NCBI GenBank assembly: GCA_938075155.1
Contig: CALJGL010000008.1
Coordinates: 1 to 64,000 of the forward strand
Length of the DNA: 64,000 nucleotides
Direction of reading: 5' to 3'
Source: UBA12191 sp009937185
GTDB taxonomy: Bacteria > Planctomycetota > UBA8108 > UBA1146
The notes under the pieces were generated by a model. It ran no database searches. It was not told where the DNA came from and was given only the letters and a program-made list of their open reading frames with translations. Below, piece after piece: positions 10,801 to 18,984 of this stretch. How positions within the stretch are numbered: the first letter of the stretch is position 1; each line of letters begins with the position of its first letter. A program made the position numbers and the translations under genes.

Positions 10801-11649
10801 TTTGATGACTCCAAGAATCGGATCACCGTTGAGTTCCGCATCTTTCAGCCTCCTTAAGACGAGTATTCCTGCGCCTTCACCCACGACCAGTCCTTGGCCT
10901 CGATCGTCCAATGGACGACACCGGCCTTCAGGTGAAAGGGCACGAAGTTGTGAAAATCCCATCTGAGTAAAAAGCGCATCGGGTCGCGATACTCCACCCG
11001 CGAGTGCGTGGTCGCAACGCCCTTCACGAAGGTCTTCGCAGGCGCGAGCCACGGCATAGAGCGCTGAAGCACACGCTGCATCCAGAGTCCAGGCAGAAGA
11101 ACGAAGTCCCAGCGCGGCTCTCAAAGCCGTGGCGGGCAGTGAGGCATCATGTCTATCGAGAGGGTGGCAGGTTGGGTATCCACGAGGTCTTCGGTCATCC
11201 ATGCATGGATCACCCAAGACCGATTCTTCGATGGTGTCTCCTATAACGGCATCGACGATGGCAGAAGTGGATTCTGTGGGGAGAAGAAGCTGTCCCAGAA
11301 TAATATGAGTTCGATCCGGGTCGAGTCTTCGAGTCAGGCCAGCAGCGGCTTCGAGGCCAGTATGAACTGCAAGCTGTACTGAGGGATCGAGGGATTGAAG
11401 CAGGTCTCTTGAAAGTTCTCCAGAGAGCAAATCTCGTCCTAGAGGTTCAACAAAACCTCCGCGTATCGCACGGACTTTGTCTTCGCTGGGTTCTTTTCCA
11501 CCGGCAGCCAGCTCAGGAGGGAGCACCCAACGACCAGGAGGGACTTCACGGGTGTTGTCCTTCCCCTCTCGAACCATATCCCAGAAACTATCGACGTTAT
11601 TGGCTCCCGGATATCGGAGACCTATTCCGACAATGGCAATCGCATTCAA
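4801..11649 (-). CDS. pfaC: PUFA-synthase subunit, KS-CLF-AT-DH-DH (PfaC/Pfa3-like)
   Basis: This 2282-aa multidomain synthase begins with a ketosynthase with the full triad: Cys193 (DAACAS), His327 (HATGT) and His367 (SIGHT). The second KS-like domain (about 480-900) is a chain-length factor, because the DxACxS motif is replaced by SNDHIGG and the nucleophile is lost. A third, acyltransferase domain follows (about 990-1290), with a YPGSGSLYPG entry and GHSLGQ nucleophile elbow near 1080. It takes the place of the separate PfaB of marine gammaproteobacteria. After a basic linker come four hot-dog folds (about 1480-2280), read as two FabA-like dehydratase/isomerase units. The even repeats carry HFTDDPVMPG and HFKDDPVWPG. 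No C-terminal acylglycerol-phosphate acyltransferase or thioesterase is seen. The layout resembles myxobacterial Pfa3 without its terminal AGPAT. It overlaps pfaA and oleA by ATGA. Confidence 0.88.
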   Translation of the reverse strand: MNAIAIVGIGLRYPGANNVDSFWDMVREGKDNTREVPPGRWVLPPELAAGGKEPSEDKVRAIRGGFVEPLGRDLLSGELSRDLLQSLDPSVQLAVHTGLEAAAGLTRRLDPDRTHIILGQLLLPTESTSAIVDAVIGDTIEESVLGDPCMDDRRPRGYPTCHPLDRHDASLPATALRAALGLRSSAWTLDAACASALYAVARACEDLREGRCDHALAGGVSRPDALFTQMGFSQLRALSPEGRCRPLDDRGQGLVVGEGAGILVLRRLKDAELNGDPILGVIKGWGLSNDRSGGLLAPSGEGQVRAMQHAYDLAGWSPRDVDYIECHATGTPVGDATELSSLAALWENEEWRSGQCALGSVKSSIGHTLTAAGSAGLIKVLLAMKHGEVPPLPDQRNAPGDLDMSKSPFRIPDSAEPWLRQTGRPRRSAVSAFGFGGINAHVLVEEYAPEIGDGKSAQGIKSPVPNFNKKPPADIAIVGYGVLAGPHMNRVELRSTLLTLDSVETSTSQYPGHYGVPDSLWVKEEGLRLEPGLTTGPLRGSPVSLKIPPTELQEMLPQQLALLQVAREALEHSGRSELGIDGSIFVGLGLDPRSSFYHLRWMLPERGKAWLNELGIEAHPEDVDHWIQDLQNELCPPLNANRVMGALGSIAASRLARELGAGGPAHTVSNDHIGGFRALEQAIHTLQEGKIEIAVAAAADFGLDVIQRLCDARESKGSRSDAAVALILRRLDDAKADGQKIHGIIEGTGSTAADSLFSGSRTLPSERATQIAMKGNTKPNIVLNPGDHPINLTNETRESGLRVISLPGPLDNCGCATPLLSVVQGIEMFSAAVLPSLSQDRTATPWIPAITEDCAVRIDCRGQLGDHGSLVMRKDNSTEKAPTPNIEILGDTGWGMLVIEGDSILEEIRSFQNWLMDLDLSHLSPTQISQMWLDRSPLKTNLPQAVGILFKDIPSLLQASPELSGVFENQIFDLKGQGWEIIRSHPTALGYSGDVGFIYPGSGSLYPGAGRKLFTRFTGCLTSACDDGGMLRRMISDSSFWSPVTPMPIDVREAILAQVSLGCFGTDLLRGFGLSPAIACGHSLGQTAMLFALGIWKNRQEMQSLLEKGNLFDTWLGGEFRAAREAWSLENHEEVDWGARVVDRPLDEIEDAIQHQNRIYRLIVNASNETVIGGRNSDLDTLIHREGWSAVPLEGVTSVHCPLVQAVEFSYRDLHLWAVNAPSSSTQILCTATAKILPIESGAIADSILQQALSGFNFPNLVQEMWNQGTRIFIEPGPGASCSRLVRKTLGNSSYRTLPLFWRGEDEELSLARLLLTCAVERIEVDLGRYFGSLTPSSWQEPTILLEDGRNHRTIPPLPVSMKRISLQQWEGIPSPQINTETKRAQPTSKLAVAETNSPLIANSTPPVLKEKQSTMSRKEQIQSRLKKARTLRKSLMGESPNLLTEVESGELAVLPATLEPQPVVRIPHPEALFDRDLCLEFARGQVGPVLGPKHGQADTFPTRVRLPDEPLMLVDRILSMEGEPLTLGKGRIVTAHDVLPGNWYLDSGRIPTSIAVESGQADLFLSGYLGADLHTRGYSVYRLLDAQVIFHSELPEAGKTIIYDIHIDEFFHQDKTLLFRFHFDATVDGVPFLSMKEGCAGFFSPTELASGRGIVQSPHKPKPLRKVPENWSPHTSVTETALDSHALASLRDGDLQKAFGPEFSRIHLSSPWTLPGGKMTLIDNIPELQTHGGAHGLGRVVGELAIQPDDWFLTCHFTDDPVMPGTLMYESCIHTLRVLLMSWGWVGEDSQIIPMPVPEVPGRLRCRGQVTPDSLKVRYEVVVHEVGYRPEPYVIASALMFADGKAIVEMEGLSLRLVGLSEEQLHRLWGSVQKPSSQNYDAIVFDPTSHPLGHQGAAPIAPLTMTSSGGGGDDPAIMSAKPTLYDHQSILAYAMGKPSAAFGDRYQVFDGDRFIARLPGPPYCFLDRIVEVTGDPWVVNAGASCTAEYKVPADAWYFAAGGTGEMPFAILLEIALQPCGWLAGYVGSALTEEGPLHFRNLGGEATLLRPITPETQCLTTRVKLTSADHGAGMWIQHFDLEVDDEKGPIYRGNTYFGFFPPEALAAQVGLPGAVPKTISPRDALSGRAFSLKELQPGPTDEFRMLDEVEIFLPEGGASGLGYIRGSIDVDASAWFFQAHFKDDPVWPGSLGLESMLQLLQVVANDRWGSGKYAHRTVAPGVAHSWTYRGQIIPTRKKVVVEAHINELDEERGIMRADGMLIVDDLPIYGMQNFTVERRTEK

Positions 11650-14600
11650 GGATGGGCCTCCTCCGAGAGTTGCTGATTGCTAAAGGCATCTTCAAGGGCT
11701 CCGTCAATGATGACCTCAGCCCCCGATATCGTCATGATTGGAATTCCGTTGTGGTCCAAGATCTCAGCAGAAGCACTGGCCGTAGCTGGATCAAAGGTAT
11801 CGATTTCGATGCGTGTTTCGAGATGCCCGGATTGGATATCCCTATGAATCCGAAGTTTTTCTATGGCACAGGGCAGACAAGGTGATCCGGCATTTTTTCT
11901 GCTCCATATGATCAGGCCCTGGAAGATGGCGTCGATTCTCAGAGGATCAATCCGCCACTCCGGTAAGAGTGGAGATCTGAATAATTCCCCGGGGGCGGGT
12001 GTTCCGGATGCTGAGAAGGCAATACCGGAATCGGACAGTCCAACAATCTTGGTGATGCAGCGATAACTTTCGCCATGGAACAACTGTTCGTCATAGACGA
12101 AAGAAGTGGCAATCCCGTTTGCAGCAATACGTGAAGAGGTGTGCTCTCGCTCTCCAAGAAGAACGCGCGTCTTTGCGTGGATCCGTCCTTGTTCTCCAGT
12201 GGTACGAATTTCAACCGGGATGTACAGAGCGTCCGAAGTCGATTCTGGCTTTCCGGTAAATATCGAAAGCGAAATCGATTGCTGTGAGTCGAGTACGACA
12301 CCCTTGAGTATTTTGAAGTCATCGACTCCAAGAAGTTGAAGACCCGGATGGCGGTGAATCGCGACTTGAGTACACCATTCAAGAAGCAAAGCAGCAGGAA
12401 CGACAGCTCGACCGTGCAATACATGATGCCGCAGGGAAGGATCTCGCTCACAGGAAATCTGCATTTCCAAACCGAGTTCCAGCTCATCTCCAGAACCTTT
12501 GGGGGAGGAGATGGTCATTTTCTTATCGCTCTGACCGCCGTCGACAGAGTGTTCAGCAGCGATGATCGAAGTGGCGGAGATCTTTTTTCGCTGTCTGTCA
12601 GGACCCGGCCACGATTGAATCGTATCAAGAAAGTTCGCATCTTCTGCGAACGGTGAAATGACAATCTGATGGACAGGTGATTTTGTTGAAAGTTTCTCGA
12701 CGAATATTTTGGATCCTTCGGTCAAGGAAATGAGACCCACTCCTTCAGAGTGAAACAAATCCTTGAGTCCCTCTGCAACCATTCCTCCATCCCATGGTCC
12801 CCAGCCGAGGCTGCGAACATGGCAGTGAGGTCTGCGCTGAGACTCACGAAGAGCCAGTTGATTGAGCACTTCATTGGCCGCTGCGTAATCAGATTGACCT
12901 TTACGACCAAGGGAAGCTGTCGTCGAGGAAAAGAAGTTCAAGATTTTTAGATCGTCATTTTTGAAGAGCTCCAGCAGTTGGAGAGCAGGATCTATCTTTG
13001 TGCTCCAAACCTGAAGGAACTGGTCGTCTGATTTTTCAACAATCCAACCGTCAGACAAGACTCCAGCACCATGAATGAGACCTCGAACAGGTCCGTAAAG
13101 GGCTCTTGCTTCTTCTAGAGTTTTGGAGAGATCTGATTTGTTTCTCACATCTAGGCTTCTGTATGTGACAGAGCTACCCCAGTTCTCTAACTCTTCAATC
13201 CTGCGTCCAATGTCTCGCGATTGAAGAACCGATTTGGCGATGGATCTTACCTCGGCAGGGGAGTGGTTCGTTCCCGCTTGTTGGAATAACCGTGATTCTA
13301 AATCTTGGTCTTGTATTCCACGAGCCCACTCAGGTTCATCCCCCGGCTCAGGAGTTCTTCCTAAAAGTAAGAGTGAAGGTCGAACAGTTCGTGTCAGAGC
13401 ATCCACGCAAGCCGCAGTGACTCCTCGTGCTCCTCCTGTGACTACGACGAGGTCTCCTTCAGAGAGACGGGGAAGAGCGGCTCCGGTAGTTTCTTCTTTC
13501 TGGAGCAAGGTGTGGCACCGACCTTGGGAGTGGAGACCCACTTCCATTTCTTCTCCATGAAAAATTTCTTGTACGAGTGTCTTTGAAAGAACCGCGGGAG
13601 TGGTTTCTGAGGAGATATCTATTCCTCGAACGACAAACTCCGGCCATTCTCGGCATGCACAACGAGCCAGTCCCAAAAGGTGTCCGCTATTGGGATCTCC
13701 GCAATCTTGCTTTCCGGATAATCCAAATTGACCATCCATGCGACTGACGAGATGAATCGACGCATGACCTTGAGTGTCATTGCCGAGTCTTTTTCCTGCT
13801 TCACGCAGCCAGCGGAAGGACGTTAACGGATCGTTTATTAAAGTCGTCTTGTTTCCGATCAGAATCATTCCACCAAGAGCAGAATCGTTGCTGCGAGAAG
13901 GAATCTCTGAATGAGACGGAAGAGATATCACGTGTACGCTTCGATGCGAGAGCTCTTGTTCAACAGCGACGCGAATGTTTTCGTCGTCACAGATCAGCCA
14001 CCAGGAATTCTTTGTATCCAGTTCGATTTCGCTAGAGAGATCCAGAGAGGAGAGTTCGCTGATGACCGGTGTTGCCACCATCGGTCGAGAGCCATTCTTC
14101 TCTTCTTTGCGTTTCGCAGAAGAGATCTCGAGGGAAGCAGGAGAGGTCTCGAGGGAAGCAGGAGCGGTCTCAAGTGAAGCAGGAGAGGTCTCTAGGGACG
14201 TCGTATACCAACCGGATATATCCTCGATGGAACGAAGAGTCCCCAATTTATCTGCAGGGATCGCCTGCAAGTCAGGCTTGTATTCTCTCAGGGCTGAGAG
14301 AATCTCTACTCTTTTGATGCTGTCTATACCCAGGTCTGCTTCGAGATCGAGAGCAATTCCGATGGCATCTTCTGGATAGCCGGTTTTCTCCGAGACGACT
14401 CTGACCAAGATAGAAGTCAAATCGGTGAGATCCGTATCGGTACTTTCATTCTGCGGAGAGATTTCGCCAAGATCGACAGACGTTTCTATCTCAGGAGTGC
14501 TTCCCGATTCTGACAAGGCCTCTGATAAAAGGCGGATGGATCTTAAGGAACCTAATAACTCGGGGGCCAATGTGGGTAGTTCTGGGATCTCCTGCCGAAG

Positions 14601-17600
14601 CGCCGAAAGAATCTCGACACGTTTTATGCTGTCGATGCCCAGATCCGCTTCTAGGTCTAATTCTATTCCGATGGCGTCTTCTGGGTATCCCGTCTTCTCT
14701 GCAATAATGGTGACCATGAGAGGAATCAATGAAACGTCGTCAGAGGGGCTTTGTTCAGCAGAAGTCGTCAGAGTTGAACCACGATCCGAGACGTCATTTG
14801 CGACTGAATTTGAACCTAGGTATTTTGCCAAAGCGTCAATGGTCCGAAGTGATCCGAGAGTTTCGGGAGGTAACGTCGGAAGTGTGGGGTCCTGTTGTCT
14901 TAGAGCTGAAAGAATCTCGACCCTTTTGATGCTGTCGATTCCGAGATCGGCTTCGAGATCTAAATCGGTTCCTATCGCGGATGCCGGATACCCTGTCTTT
15001 TCTGCCACAATCTCGACGAGAGTGTTTCTGAGTGAATGTGGCGGATTGTCATGTATCTCCGTGGAAGCGGTCTCGGAAATTGTAGGTTCTGAAGAGTGAT
15101 GAATTTCTACGGGCTCCGTACCTGCGTAGTACTCAATGATCGCGTCAATGGTTCGGAGTGAACCTAAAGTTTCGGGAGGAAGAGCCGTGAGGTCAGGTTT
15201 TCTCTGTCGGAGCGAACTGAGAATCTCTACACGCTTGATGCTATCGATACCTAGATCGGCTTCTAGATCTAAGTTTGTGCCGATCGCCTCCACGGGATAT
15301 CCCGTTTTTTCTGCGACAACTTCGATCAAAAGAGATGCTAGAGAATCCTTGCTTCCGAGTTCGCTACTATTTGAAGCGTCAACAGATGGGGTTTCTACGG
15401 GCGCATGACTTCCCTGATGCACTGGAGAATCTGGAGACGATTCTAAAAAGCGAGCTACGAGTGCCGTAATCGTTCGCAGAGATCCTAGTGTCTCGGGTTC
15501 CAAAGAAGGAAGTTCGGGGCGCCCTTGTCGAAGTGCGGACAAGATTTCTACCCTTTTGATGCTGTCAATCCCGAGATCTGCTTCAAGATCCATTTCAGGT
15601 CCGATGGCATCTGTGGGGTATCCCGTCTTTTCTGAAATAACTTGGGTGAGAAAAGCACGGAGTGAATTTTCTTGTGAACTGACAGGTGAATGGACCGCTG
15701 GTGCAGTTACCTGTGTATCCACGGAAACGTTGACCGGAGTCTCGAAGACAACGTCGTCGTGAGATTCGATGATCTCCTCGGCAAATACTTGTGCCTCGGC
15801 TTTCACAGGAGATTTCAATTCTAGGGGAATCTCAGTTCCGGATAGCGAGTGCTCAAGAGCCAATTCTGCATTCTTTTGTACTGCGTCAAGAATGCGTCTT
15901 GTTTCGAGTGCCTTCTCGATGGCGTCCATCAATGCTTCTTGCTGATCGAGAAGCGCTGTGGATTCGCTATGACTGTGAGTCTCTTTTTCTTGAGCCGCTA
16001 TCTTGGAGACGGGAGCGGCTGTATGAGAGTTGGAAGCCGCTATCTCGGAGAGAGGAGCCTTCTCCTTTGCCGGGGTCGGGATGTTTTGGGGCAGATGCTT
16101 GGGTGCTTCTGGGACTGCACGTTTTTCTTTCCCAGGAAGGCCTTCCCCAGGTTTGAGGTTAGCCCCTCTCAAGAGGACCACGGGGCCCTTTCTCTCTTTG
16201 GGTGAAGAGAGCGCTTTTGGTTTCCATAATCGGAGGTCGGTGACATGTCCCCGACATGCGATGACCGCTAGAGCGCGTGCAAGGCTGCGGCCATCGGACT
16301 CATCCGATTCTGTATTGACTGCGAACACAGGTTTTGCTGAAGCCGAAGCGATAGAACGGATAAGACCTGTCAGGATCTTTCCTGGACCCACTTCAACAAA
16401 TGTCGAAGCACCGTCCCGTATCATTTCTTCAATCATCTCTTTAAAGAGGACGGGCTGAGCAATTTGGTGCGCCAGCATTTTGCGGCAATCTTCAGTCTCA
16501 GAAGGGTATGGAGTTGCCGTGGTATTCGAATAGACCGGACGTGTTCCCGTTTCGAATCTTACTTTTTCTAAGACTTCTTCGAAGGGACTTGCCGCTGACG
16601 ACACAAGATTGGAATGGAAAGCAGCAGCGACGGGCAGTGGAATGCAGCGAACACCTCTATTTTCCATATCTTTACGCGCGGCATCTATCGCTGAAGTCGG
16701 ACCTGAAAGAACGGCTTGTTCAGGAGCATTTCTGTTGGCGACGACGAGGTGAGGCCAATTCTCATGGACCAGTCTTTCGAGTTCTCCGAGTGGTAACTGA
16801 ACAGCGAGCATCGTTCCAGCATCGTCTCCGCCTGCTTCTGCCATCAGTCGACCTCTAAAGTTGGCCAATTGATGGAAGTCAGATGGTGAGACTCTACTGG
16901 CCGCGGCGAGGGCCGTGAGTTCGCCAAATGAGTGCCCGGCAAAAAGATCTCCCTGGACTCCTAGTCCTTCGAGGATGCGATACATCCCCAAACTCGTGGC
17001 CCCAATTGCTGGTTGGGCAATATTCGTACGGCGAAGTTCTGTCTGTAATTGCTCATCCAAACCTTGCCAATTTCTGGGTGGCCAGATGACTTCGGAGAGC
17101 CCTTTTTGATCGTTCGGGCTCCAAAAACTTGCCTCAGCTTGATCCAACACTTCCAGTAATCCTGGGAAGTGGCAGGCGAGTGATCTGCACATCTGAATTC
17201 TCTGTGAACCTTGGCCCGGGAAAACGATGGCGAGCTTTCCGTTGGCAAGACCATTTCCTCGCTCTATTCCGGAAGGTAATGACCAGGATGTCGAGGATTC
17301 ACTTCTGAGAGTTTGAAGTGCTTGCTGGAGGAGGATTTTCGCATCTCCACCATTGGGAACAGTGATCACAATCCTGTCCGTATCGGTGGGTTGGAATTGA
17401 TTTCGTGATTCGCGTGCACTCGCCTCAAGAGAATCGGAACTGTCGTCTTCTTTTAGATTCGAAATGTACTGAGACAACTTGTCGGCAAGGCCAGTAGGGG
17501 AATGAGCGGAGAATGCGAAAATATCAGCAAGCCCGCTCCAATCGACTTCCGCTCTTTTCGCTGAATGCTCCTCAAGGACCGCGTGAAAGTTACTTCCACC

Positions 17601-18974
17601 GAATCCGAAGGAGGAGACCGCCGCTCTTCGAGGTGAATCGGGTCGTCGAATCCATGGCCGAGCAGATTCTTCGACGTGGAATGGACTTTCTGTAGATCCT
17701 AGTTCTTCGAGAGGTCGCCTGATTTTTAGACTCGGGGGTTGAACTTTGTGGTGGAGAGACAAGACCGCCTTGATCAATCCCGCTGCACCAGCGGCGGCTT
17801 TAGTATGGCCGATCTGTGACTTCACTGATCCCAGCGCAACGCTTCCTGGACGTGCCCCTGATTGACGATAGATTTCATCGAGAGCTTTTAATTCGGTCGC
17901 ATCTCCGACAGCAGTTCCGGTTCCGTGTGCTTCTACCATTTCGATAGAAGAGGGATTTATATCAGCTAAGGAGTAGGCGTCATTCAGTGCACGTTGTTGC
18001 CCCGGAGATGTTGGAGCGTAGATGGCGGACCCTTTTCCGTCGGAAGAAGTTCCGACAGAGAGTAGCTTTGCATATATCCGATCTCCATCACGTTCCGCAT
18101 CCGAGAGCCTCTTGAGAACAAGAACTCCGAGGCCTTCGCCGAGGACGGTGCCATCTCCATCTGCATCGAAGGGGCGAGCATCGCCCGTCGCGGAGAGTGC
18201 AGGAGTCTTCGAGAAGCACATGTACATAAAAATGTCGTTAAACGTATCAACACCGCCGGTGATGACCATGTCTGAACGTCCACTTTTCAATTCCATTGAT
18301 GCTAAGTGCACTGCTGCCAATGAAGAGGCACATGCGGCATCAGTGACGCAATTTGTACCGTGGAGATCTAATCTGTTGGCAATGCGACCTGCAACGACAT
18401 TGCCCAATAAGCCTGGGAATGAATTTTCTTGCCAATCGACATAGCCTTCAGAAATATTTCTAACAACTTCCCGAGCGACATCATCTTCGACTCCCGCTTC
18501 TCGAAGAGCTTTCCACCAATGGGGATGGCCTAATCGAGCACCTAAGGGGACGACGAGTTCTAGTGCACCGGTGACTCCGAGAATGACCGAGGCTTTCGAA
18601 CGATCAAAAGTACGAGTGGCATCGTAGCCGGCATCTTCTAGGGCCTGTTTTGCAGCGACGAGACCCAATAGTTGGGAAGTATCAGTCGCTTCGAGATCTC
18701 GTGGGGTAATTCCGTATTCCAAAGGATGAAAGGGAATAGGAGAGAGAAACGCTCCTCTTTTTCCATAGGTTCGGTCGGGGGAACTTTTATCGGGGTCGTG
18801 GTAGTCATCGACGTCCCAATATCCGGGAGGTATCTCCTCGATATGATCTTCTCCGGATCTCAATCCAGCCCAATAGCCGTGACGATCCTGACTACCTGGG
18901 AAGAGGCAGCCGAGACCGACTATGGCAATGTCGTCTTCATTAGGTCGGGGATCATTTCCTCGAAACGCTGTCAT
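11646..18974 (-). CDS. pfaA: PUFA-synthase subunit, KS-AT-5xACP-KR-DH (PfaA/Pfa2-like)
   Basis: This is a 2442-aa iterative type I synthase. Domains in order: KS with Cys215 (DAACAS), His350 (HGTGT) and His390 (QIGHT); AT at about 580-890 with GHSFGE (Ser682); an Ala/Pro/Glu-rich linker; five tandem carrier domains at about 1090-1590, each with LGIDSIK, whose Ser is the phosphopantetheine site; KR at about 1835-2090 with VVVTGGARG and a YAAAN active-site stretch; and a C-terminal product-template/DH-like hot-dog (about 2150-2420, HHVLHGRAVVPA). This is the PfaA/Pfa2 order and it makes long polyunsaturated acyl chains. A longer frame starts at 19061, inside pfaD. The ATG at 18974 has a GAGGA ribosome site and begins ten bases after the pfaD stop, so I prefer it. 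The stop overlaps the pfaC start as ATGA. Confidence 0.9.
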   Translation of the reverse strand: MTAFRGNDPRPNEDDIAIVGLGCLFPGSQDRHGYWAGLRSGEDHIEEIPPGYWDVDDYHDPDKSSPDRTYGKRGAFLSPIPFHPLEYGITPRDLEATDTSQLLGLVAAKQALEDAGYDATRTFDRSKASVILGVTGALELVVPLGARLGHPHWWKALREAGVEDDVAREVVRNISEGYVDWQENSFPGLLGNVVAGRIANRLDLHGTNCVTDAACASSLAAVHLASMELKSGRSDMVITGGVDTFNDIFMYMCFSKTPALSATGDARPFDADGDGTVLGEGLGVLVLKRLSDAERDGDRIYAKLLSVGTSSDGKGSAIYAPTSPGQQRALNDAYSLADINPSSIEMVEAHGTGTAVGDATELKALDEIYRQSGARPGSVALGSVKSQIGHTKAAAGAAGLIKAVLSLHHKVQPPSLKIRRPLEELGSTESPFHVEESARPWIRRPDSPRRAAVSSFGFGGSNFHAVLEEHSAKRAEVDWSGLADIFAFSAHSPTGLADKLSQYISNLKEDDSSDSLEASARESRNQFQPTDTDRIVITVPNGGDAKILLQQALQTLRSESSTSWSLPSGIERGNGLANGKLAIVFPGQGSQRIQMCRSLACHFPGLLEVLDQAEASFWSPNDQKGLSEVIWPPRNWQGLDEQLQTELRRTNIAQPAIGATSLGMYRILEGLGVQGDLFAGHSFGELTALAAASRVSPSDFHQLANFRGRLMAEAGGDDAGTMLAVQLPLGELERLVHENWPHLVVANRNAPEQAVLSGPTSAIDAARKDMENRGVRCIPLPVAAAFHSNLVSSAASPFEEVLEKVRFETGTRPVYSNTTATPYPSETEDCRKMLAHQIAQPVLFKEMIEEMIRDGASTFVEVGPGKILTGLIRSIASASAKPVFAVNTESDESDGRSLARALAVIACRGHVTDLRLWKPKALSSPKERKGPVVLLRGANLKPGEGLPGKEKRAVPEAPKHLPQNIPTPAKEKAPLSEIAASNSHTAAPVSKIAAQEKETHSHSESTALLDQQEALMDAIEKALETRRILDAVQKNAELALEHSLSGTEIPLELKSPVKAEAQVFAEEIIESHDDVVFETPVNVSVDTQVTAPAVHSPVSSQENSLRAFLTQVISEKTGYPTDAIGPEMDLEADLGIDSIKRVEILSALRQGRPELPSLEPETLGSLRTITALVARFLESSPDSPVHQGSHAPVETPSVDASNSSELGSKDSLASLLIEVVAEKTGYPVEAIGTNLDLEADLGIDSIKRVEILSSLRQRKPDLTALPPETLGSLRTIDAIIEYYAGTEPVEIHHSSEPTISETASTEIHDNPPHSLRNTLVEIVAEKTGYPASAIGTDLDLEADLGIDSIKRVEILSALRQQDPTLPTLPPETLGSLRTIDALAKYLGSNSVANDVSDRGSTLTTSAEQSPSDDVSLIPLMVTIIAEKTGYPEDAIGIELDLEADLGIDSIKRVEILSALRQEIPELPTLAPELLGSLRSIRLLSEALSESGSTPEIETSVDLGEISPQNESTDTDLTDLTSILVRVVSEKTGYPEDAIGIALDLEADLGIDSIKRVEILSALREYKPDLQAIPADKLGTLRSIEDISGWYTTSLETSPASLETAPASLETSPASLEISSAKRKEEKNGSRPMVATPVISELSSLDLSSEIELDTKNSWWLICDDENIRVAVEQELSHRSVHVISLPSHSEIPSRSNDSALGGMILIGNKTTLINDPLTSFRWLREAGKRLGNDTQGHASIHLVSRMDGQFGLSGKQDCGDPNSGHLLGLARCACREWPEFVVRGIDISSETTPAVLSKTLVQEIFHGEEMEVGLHSQGRCHTLLQKEETTGAALPRLSEGDLVVVTGGARGVTAACVDALTRTVRPSLLLLGRTPEPGDEPEWARGIQDQDLESRLFQQAGTNHSPAEVRSIAKSVLQSRDIGRRIEELENWGSSVTYRSLDVRNKSDLSKTLEEARALYGPVRGLIHGAGVLSDGWIVEKSDDQFLQVWSTKIDPALQLLELFKNDDLKILNFFSSTTASLGRKGQSDYAAANEVLNQLALRESQRRPHCHVRSLGWGPWDGGMVAEGLKDLFHSEGVGLISLTEGSKIFVEKLSTKSPVHQIVISPFAEDANFLDTIQSWPGPDRQRKKISATSIIAAEHSVDGGQSDKKMTISSPKGSGDELELGLEMQISCERDPSLRHHVLHGRAVVPAALLLEWCTQVAIHRHPGLQLLGVDDFKILKGVVLDSQQSISLSIFTGKPESTSDALYIPVEIRTTGEQGRIHAKTRVLLGEREHTSSRIAANGIATSFVYDEQLFHGESYRCITKIVGLSDSGIAFSASGTPAPGELFRSPLLPEWRIDPLRIDAIFQGLIIWSRKNAGSPCLPCAIEKLRIHRDIQSGHLETRIEIDTFDPATASASAEILDHNGIPIMTISGAEVIIDGALEDAFSNQQLSEEAHP
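14200..15730 (-). repeat. Five tandem acyl-carrier-domain repeats inside pfaA
   Basis: Five copies of a roughly 305-base unit encode carrier domains of about 100 residues. Each contains DLEADLGIDSIKRVEILS or a one-residue variant (MDLEADLGIDSI in the first). The serine codons lie near 14320, 14630, 14935, 15240 and 15560. Core helices are almost identical between copies while the linkers differ. This suggests recent duplication or gene conversion restricted to the functional core. Carrier-domain number sets throughput in PUFA synthases, and five is within the known range of about four to nine. Confidence 0.92.
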
Positions 18975-18984
18975 GAAAGAATCC

